Assembly (NCBI GenBank): GCA_017459315.1
Contig: JAFUDD010000314.1
Span: 1-10,080, forward strand
DNA from: Clostridia bacterium
GTDB taxonomy: Bacteria > Bacillota_A > Clostridia > Christensenellales > CAG-138
DNA: 10,080 nucleotides
Direction of reading: 5' to 3'
Within the stretch, counting starts at the first letter, position 1. Each line of letters opens with the position of its first letter. The notes below the pieces were generated by a model that was given only the letters and a program-made list of their open reading frames with translations, had not been told where the DNA came from and ran no database searches. Shown here piece by piece: positions 6,028 through 10,080 of the stretch. The position numbers were made by a program, and so were the translations under genes.

Positions 6028-6028
6028 T

Positions 6029-6373
6029 CTATCTGATCCTCAAAAAGTGAGGATAGTTACGTGAATCTGAACTTGTGGCCAACTTGGCCAAAAGTTCTGC
6101 GATGCAGAAAAGTTCCCAAGTTGGGAACCTTTTTATTACTGCCCGACAAGTTGTCGAGAAGTTCCGGTAATCATCCTGCCCATATCCCTGCGACCGGTGG
6201 GGGTAGTTATCTTTATATCGAAACCGCTGTTTTCCGTGCTCCATCGGAGCACCGCTGTCGGATCGTGTGCTGAAAGTGTGGGAGTAGTATTCCAGAACAA
6301 AAAAGCCCCATCTGATCGCCCCATAATCCGGGCCAACTTGTCCCACATTTTTATCGCGCTTTGCCTTCGCCAT
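6029..6373 (-). CDS. Hypothetical small protein, doubtful
   Basis: This is a 114-residue open frame with a very good ribosome binding site (AAGGAG, 5-base spacing) before the ATG at 6373. It starts MAKAKRDKNVGQVGPDYGAI and I recognise no family. Residues about 45-75 are rich in Arg, Tyr, Asp and Gln (HGKQRFRYKDNYPHRSQGYG). The 3' third runs straight through three CAASTTG-core dyads, which is unusual for a real gene. Another minus-strand frame (6348-6136, 70 residues, MWDKLARIMGRSDGAFLFWN...) overlaps it and has fair codon use, so the locus may be frameshifted or only a leader. It is the first gene-like item on the minus strand at the right end of the mobile region. Confidence 0.3.
   Translation of the reverse strand: MAKAKRDKNVGQVGPDYGAIRWGFFVLEYYSHTFSTRSDSGAPMEHGKQRFRYKDNYPHRSQGYGQDDYRNFSTTCRAVIKRFPTWELFCIAELLAKLATSSDSRNYPHFLRIR
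6076..6090. repeat. CAASTTG-core dyad, copy 3 (15 bp)
   Basis: TGGCCAA and TTGGCCA are exact complements around a central C. It belongs to a cluster of three with centres at 6083, 6120 and 6150. Confidence 0.8.
6112..6128. repeat. CAASTTG-core dyad, copy 4 (17 bp)
   Basis: GTTCCCAA and TTGGGAAC are exact complements around a central G. On the plus strand it is followed by CTTTTTATT, so it could also terminate plus-strand RNA, though as a hairpin its loop would be very tight. Confidence 0.85.
6144..6156. repeat. CAASTTG-core dyad, copy 5 (13 bp)
   Basis: CGACAA and TTGTCG are exact complements around a central G. This is the shortest perfect member. Confidence 0.7.
6330..6344. repeat. CAASTTG-core dyad, copy 6 (15 bp, one mismatch)
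   Basis: GGGCCAA and TTGTCCC around a central C differ from perfect symmetry at one pair. It lies 30 bases into the doubtful small gene starting at 6373. Confidence 0.6.
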
Positions 6374-6605
6374 AATTTCTCCTTACATATAGGAAAGCCG
6401 TTTCTGCCCCCGAATTGTTCCTGTGAAGAATAATATATTATTTTTGTTTGTGAGAAAGTCCATTTTAACGGACTTATGTTTTGGTAGCATGGGGATAACG
6501 GATGGCTTGCTGGCGATTAAAATGCCAAAATGAAGTTGATATTTAGAGCAAAAAATGAATTGGTTCGTTCTTCGACATGAATTTGAATCAGGGAAGTGCT
6601 TGAAC
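6374..6605. promoter_or_regulatory. Divergent intergenic region, possible element boundary
   Basis: An AT-rich stretch between divergent frames. It holds a 14-base palindrome AATAATATATTATT (6429-6442), which can supply a -10 box for the minus strand, and a hairpin AAGTCC/GGACTT with an 8-base loop (6456-6475). This is a likely place for divergent promoters and possibly for the attachment site of the serine recombinase. Neither can be fixed without the other end of the element. Confidence 0.35.
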
Positions 6606-7580
6606 ATGAAAATCTATACGGATTATAACGACAGGATTCTGATCCCGCGAGAGGACGGCAATTATAGAATTGTATTAAACAGCGAATTCATCCCCGCGTT
6701 TTTTGCGTTGCCCGGCGAGATCGTAGCGCACGCGGAAGATGCGATTTGGGATCTGCCACACTGTCCTGCTGAGCTGCTGCTCAATCCTGCAAGCGTTGCG
6801 GTCATCGAAAGTGATAAGTTTCTGGAAACGATCATCGACGGATATGCCTATCTGATCTGGGATGCCATGGGCATGAAAAACTGGATGGAATACTATTCCG
6901 GCTATGCGCCGCAATGGATCCTGGCGCATGAGACGCTGTTATGGCTGAGCCGGATGCAGGCGAAACGAATCCTCTGGACAAACAAGGATCTTTTTGCCGA
7001 GCCGTTATTATATCAGTTGATCGGGTTTCCGTCATTGGAAGATGCAAAGAATATGGTCGCTGCCGTTGCCGAAGAAGTGCTGTCGGTGGAGAACCGAGGT
7101 GAAGTGATCAAGGTATGCAATGAAATACCCTGTGAGGAGGATTTTGATGAGGAGAGAACGCTGAATCGGAAATTGGAACACTTCCGGCGGGAATGGTATC
7201 ACCAGCGGACGAAGCATCCGATGGTGTCTTTGGATGCGATCCTGGATGCGGAAAAATCCGGCATCAACCAGCGCTTGATGCGGATGGAATCCGAAGAGGA
7301 TATGGAAGATGATGTGATCACGAAGGTAGACGGCGAAGCATTCTTCCGTTCTCTTTCGGAAACCGATCAGAAGATCCTGTTCTTACGGAATAAGGGGAAG
7401 ACGATGGAAGATGTGGCGAAACTCGTTGGGCTGAAAACGCACAGCGCGGTCTATAAGCGGATACAGAAAATCGGGAAGGCATACGAACTATGGTCGGATG
7501 AAGATTTGGGTTTTACGCACAAGGAGAAGAAGCCGGTATTTGATTACAGCAAAATACGACAGCGGAAAGGCGTGATATAA
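6606..7580 (+). CDS. Unknown protein with C-terminal sigma-70 region-4-like helix-turn-helix
   Basis: A 324-residue soluble protein with no signal peptide or membrane segment. Residues 246-290 (FFRSLSETDQKILFLRNKGK, then TMEDVAKLVGLKTHSAVYKR, IQKIG) look like sigma region 4 or a related helix-turn-helix: a helix with the TDQKIL..R pattern, then TMEDVAKLVG and a recognition helix around HSAVYKRIQKI. The first 240 residues, rich in Trp, Leu and acidic residues, are not recognised. I see no convincing sigma region 2, so it is more likely an element-specific regulator or phage/transposon-type HTH protein than a full sigma factor. The frame is open from an ATG at 6555, but 6606 is preferred because GGGAAG lies 9 bases before it and the 6555 ATG has none. 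It runs opposite to both neighbours and appears monocistronic. It may be element cargo or host. Confidence 0.75.
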   Translation: MKIYTDYNDRILIPREDGNYRIVLNSEFIPAFFALPGEIVAHAEDAIWDLPHCPAELLLNPASVAVIESDKFLETIIDGYAYLIWDAMGMKNWMEYYSGYAPQWILAHETLLWLSRMQAKRILWTNKDLFAEPLLYQLIGFPSLEDAKNMVAAVAEEVLSVENRGEVIKVCNEIPCEEDFDEERTLNRKLEHFRREWYHQRTKHPMVSLDAILDAEKSGINQRLMRMESEEDMEDDVITKVDGEAFFRSLSETDQKILFLRNKGKTMEDVAKLVGLKTHSAVYKRIQKIGKAYELWSDEDLGFTHKEKKPVFDYSKIRQRKGVI

Positions 7581-7808
7581 ATCATCATGAGGCCTTCTGT
7601 TCTGCTTATCTGAACAGCTTTCGAAATGTGTCTGCTCGGAAAGATGACCTCGGGGTGCGACAAGTGATATGTATCCATGTACTGAACTGCCAATTAACTG
7701 CCGGTGCCAGTCATAAGGAGGATGCCGCAGCTTATACCGTCAAATGTTTAGGAGACAAGAAGCGGGGCGCACGCCCTTTCGGTATGCGCCCCGTCTCGGA
7801 GGAGAAGA
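7581..7808. other. Convergent intergenic region
   Basis: This separates the convergent HTH-protein and GH3 genes. It contains a weak 6-base hairpin CTGTTC/GAACAG (7597-7617) after the HTH gene and a strong GC hairpin (7764-7792) before the GH3 stop. An AAGGAGG run near 7720 is followed by an ATG with only nine codons. No other content was recognised. Confidence 0.6.
7764..7792 (-). terminator. GC-rich hairpin terminator after the GH3 gene
   Basis: GGGGCGCA (7764-7771) and TGCGCCCC (7785-7792) pair exactly around a 13-base loop. It lies 16 bases beyond the GH3 stop codon on the minus strand. The downstream sequence GCTTCTTG is only weakly T-rich, so termination is likely but not textbook. Confidence 0.65.
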
Positions 7809-10080
7809 TTATTTCGTTTTCTGATACTTGCGGAAGGCAAGGTATGCGCCGCCGCAGAGAACAACCGCTGCGATCACGTCGGCAACAATCAGCAGAACCT
7901 TCCACGATTCCATCGCGGTGCTCATGTGCTCCTCATCATACGCCCAGCTGTTGACGGTCGTATAGAAGATGTTGTGCGTTGCTTCGCGCATGGCCTGCAC
8001 GTTGGAAGCCGCCGTTTTATCGGATACCTGATTTGGGCCGCCTGCAAACGTGGACAGCATCGCATCAACGCCATTCGGCAGCGCGGTATCGGCGTTCATG
8101 AAGCCGTGGCCGTTATTGCGGAAGAAGTCGGACACCACAAAGCCGCGGAAGCCCCATTCGTCGCGCAGGATCGTCTTCATAACGGAACTGAGCTCACCGA
8201 CCCACTTGTTGCCGATGAAGGCCCACGACGCCATTGCACCGGTCGCACCGCCCTGCTTGACGGCGATTTCAAACGGCTTGAAGTAGATTTCGCGCATCGC
8301 CTGTTCAGTCGCCCATGCACAAACCATCTTGCCGTTGCAGTCATACATCACATAGTGCTTGATCGTGGAGTAAACACCCTCCTTGAGCGCAGCCTTGACT
8401 GCGTCGGCAGCGATCCAGCCCGCCAGCACGCCGTCCTCGGAGAAGTACTCATAGTTGCGCGCGGTGAACGCGGAGCGGTGCGTGTTCATGCCCGGAGCGT
8501 ACCAGCCGGTGGAGCCGAGTTCCTTGGCCATCTTGCCCATGATCTCGCCCCACTCGGACGCGCGCTCGTGGCTCCATGTGCAGGCGATCACGACTTCGAT
8601 CGGGAAGCCGACCGAGCCGCCGCCCGTGAAATTGTTGTTGATTGCGGCAGGACCGTCGGAATCGACGCACTGTACCTTGCCGACCGAATTGATCGCTGGC
8701 GTCTGATAGCCGGACAGTGCGATCATATCCGCCATCTCATCGACGGTCAGTTCATCGAGCAGCTTATCCCACAGCGGATCGTCGTAATCCTTGCCGCGCA
8801 GGTCGAGCAGTTTTACACCGTTCTTTGCGCCGAGCGTCGGCATCGCTGCGTTCGGATCGATATAGGCCGTCGGATCATAGTTGCTGTTGAGATGATAGCC
8901 CGCAATGTATTCTTCGGGCATGTTCAGATCGGACGGCGCTGCGGTAGCCGCCTCATAGTTGGCAAAATGTCCTGCGCGGGAGAGGTAGGTTGCGTTGCCC
9001 TGCGCGTCCTGCAGCACGTTCACAGCGGCGATCCCGTCCGACGAACGCGGATTCGAGGCGTTATAGGTCACGGTTTCGGCAACGATGTAGGTCTTGCTGT
9101 CCAGCACGGTGTGCGAATCGCTCTTGATCGCGATTTCATAATCGCCGGCTTCGAGCACATAGCAGCCCGCACCTTTTTCATCGTAAGATGCCATTTCCTC
9201 GAGATCAAACGAGATCGTCAGCGTCTGGCTTTCGCCGGGCTTCAATTCATTCGTCTTATCAAAGCGGACAAGGTTCGCGCTCGCCTTCTCAATGCCGCCG
9301 TCGGTATAGGGCGGGTTGAAATAAACCTCGACCACATCGCGCCCTGCGACGGAGCCGGTGTTGGTAACAGTCACATCAAAGGTCAGCGTCTGGCCGTTCA
9401 CCTTGATGTCGCTCATCTTCTGCGTGAAAGACGTGTAGGACAGCCCGTAGCCGAACGGATACTGGACAACCTTATCATAGTCGATCAGGCCCTCGGCCGC
9501 AGCGGTCTCATAGAACTTGTAGCCGACATAGATGTTCTCAACATAGTTGATGAACGACGGATAGTAGTTGGTCGGAACGCCGGCGTTCATACCCTCGACC
9601 ATCATGTCGGTCATGTTCGCATAGTCGGTCTTTTCCGCGTTGTTGTAGTACGGCGCGGCGTCGATGTCATATACGAACGTGTCGTTCGTCTTGCCGGACG
9701 GGTTCACGGCGCCGCTGAGGATCTCGCCGAGCGCCGCAAAGCCGACGTTGCCCGCACCGGGCGCCCAGACGCACGCCTTGATCTGCGGCTTTTCCTCGAC
9801 GAAGCCGAGTTCGAACGCATACGCGCCGTTGTAGACGAACACGACGTTTTCAAAGTTCGCGCAGACGAGATCGACCAGGTCGCGCTCGGTCTTGTTCAGC
9901 TGCAGATAGTGCTCGCCATTTTCAAAGTCGTTATACGCTTCGGAATTGTTCGTGTAGATGTCCGTGCCTCCCATGTCCTGCGGAATGTCGTTGTGGCCTT
10001 CGCCCGCGAGGCGCGAGATCACGATCACAGCAGTATCGGAGTATGCCTTGGCATTGCTGAGCAGCGCGTCGGAATAGTTC
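7809..10080 (-). CDS. Glycoside hydrolase family 3 enzyme, permuted domains, membrane-anchored (5' end beyond window)
   Basis: Probably a beta-glucosidase-like exo-enzyme acting on beta-glycosides at the cell surface. The visible part (about 757 residues) starts inside the GH3 C-terminal sandwich domain (VIVISRLAGEGHND; the Glu at 10001-9999 is a candidate acid/base). A fibronectin III-like domain follows (FNPPYTDGGIEKASANLVRF, then LKPGESQTLTISFDLEEM), and after that the (beta/alpha)8 barrel. In the barrel, YAPGMNTHRS and ARNYEYFSEDGVLAG match the family signature, and FVVSDFF gives the nucleophile Asp (8129-8127). This order, sandwich then barrel, is reversed relative to most GH3 enzymes but known in ruminococcal and Butyrivibrio-type relatives. 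The usual KHF..NNQE stretch reads KHYVMYDCNGKM, so specificity may differ. The C-terminus ends in one hydrophobic helix (WKVLLIVADVIAAVVLCGGA) and KYQKTK, anchoring it outside. It is more GC-rich than the mobile region. Confidence 0.92.
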   Translation of the reverse strand, partial: NYSDALLSNAKAYSDTAVIVISRLAGEGHNDIPQDMGGTDIYTNNSEAYNDFENGEHYLQLNKTERDLVDLVCANFENVVFVYNGAYAFELGFVEEKPQIKACVWAPGAGNVGFAALGEILSGAVNPSGKTNDTFVYDIDAAPYYNNAEKTDYANMTDMMVEGMNAGVPTNYYPSFINYVENIYVGYKFYETAAAEGLIDYDKVVQYPFGYGLSYTSFTQKMSDIKVNGQTLTFDVTVTNTGSVAGRDVVEVYFNPPYTDGGIEKASANLVRFDKTNELKPGESQTLTISFDLEEMASYDEKGAGCYVLEAGDYEIAIKSDSHTVLDSKTYIVAETVTYNASNPRSSDGIAAVNVLQDAQGNATYLSRAGHFANYEAATAAPSDLNMPEEYIAGYHLNSNYDPTAYIDPNAAMPTLGAKNGVKLLDLRGKDYDDPLWDKLLDELTVDEMADMIALSGYQTPAINSVGKVQCVDSDGPAAINNNFTGGGSVGFPIEVVIACTWSHERASEWGEIMGKMAKELGSTGWYAPGMNTHRSAFTARNYEYFSEDGVLAGWIAADAVKAALKEGVYSTIKHYVMYDCNGKMVCAWATEQAMREIYFKPFEIAVKQGGATGAMASWAFIGNKWVGELSSVMKTILRDEWGFRGFVVSDFFRNNGHGFMNADTALPNGVDAMLSTFAGGPNQVSDKTAASNVQAMREATHNIFYTTVNSWAYDEEHMSTAMESWKVLLIVADVIAAVVLCGGAYLAFRKYQKTK

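Larger units (their letters stand above)
5713..6028. other. Leader region upstream of tnpW/recombinase with tandem terminators
   Basis: I see no convincing gene. On the minus strand there are two terminators (5942-5970 and 5781-5811) and an imperfect duplicated module GTTCCGTTCCCGC...GGTGCGAT (5891-5919 and 6001-6027, plus-strand reading). There is also a strong ribosome binding site AAAGGAG (5933-5927) followed after 7 bases by ATC rather than ATG. A minus-strand frame covering 5944-5621 is His/Arg-rich and crosses the terminator, so it is not taken as a gene. Transcription from upstream would meet both terminators before tnpW, suggesting the recombinase is controlled by attenuation or has a promoter below 5781. 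Confidence 0.55.

Noticed and set aside
6112..6139. Copy 4 dyad as a plain plus-strand terminator (followed by TTTTTATT)
   Set aside because: No plus-strand gene ends nearby, and the dyad shares its core with other copies lacking T-tracts, so a terminator role alone does not explain it.

Overview
The window reads as part of a genome or plasmid from a low-to-mid GC Gram-positive gut Clostridium relative, most likely Oscillospirales/Ruminococcaceae. This is inferred from strong AGGAGG-type ribosome binding sites, a Tn4451-type recombinase with a TnpW-like partner, a Firmicutes relaxase, and a domain-permuted family 3 glycoside hydrolase with a C-terminal membrane anchor. No rRNA, tRNA or CRISPR array was seen.

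Positions 1 to about 6400 look like one end of an integrative mobilizable or conjugative element, with almost every gene on the minus strand. In the order of transcription (right to left) there is a leader region rich in terminators and dyads (about 6373-5713), a small TnpW-family protein (start 5630, possibly 5712 with a frameshift), a 611-residue large serine recombinase (5445-3610), a ParM-type actin-like ATPase (3368-2442) overlapping a small ParR-like ribbon-helix-helix protein (2452-2132), tandem hairpins that probably end this unit, a 540-base non-coding region that looks like an origin of transfer, a small MobC-like ribbon-helix-helix protein (about 1588-1166) and a relaxase (1161 through the left edge). 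The recombinase would excise and integrate the element, the relaxase and its partner would nick it for transfer, and the ParM/ParR pair would segregate an extrachromosomal form.

Positions 6606-7580 carry a plus-strand gene, opposite to its neighbours, for a 324-residue protein of unrecognised N-terminal fold with a sigma-70 region-4-like helix-turn-helix at its C-terminus. It is unclear whether it belongs to the element or to the flanking genome. From 7809 to the right edge a minus-strand, more GC-rich gene encodes a surface-anchored GH3 enzyme, probably resident genome; its 5' end is outside the window.

The most unusual signal is a set of six short odd-length dyads sharing the core CAA-S-TTG (S = C or G) but with different self-complementary arms, all in intergenic or leader DNA of the mobile region. 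The second is a 1-base frame disruption at a five-G run in the tnpW leader.
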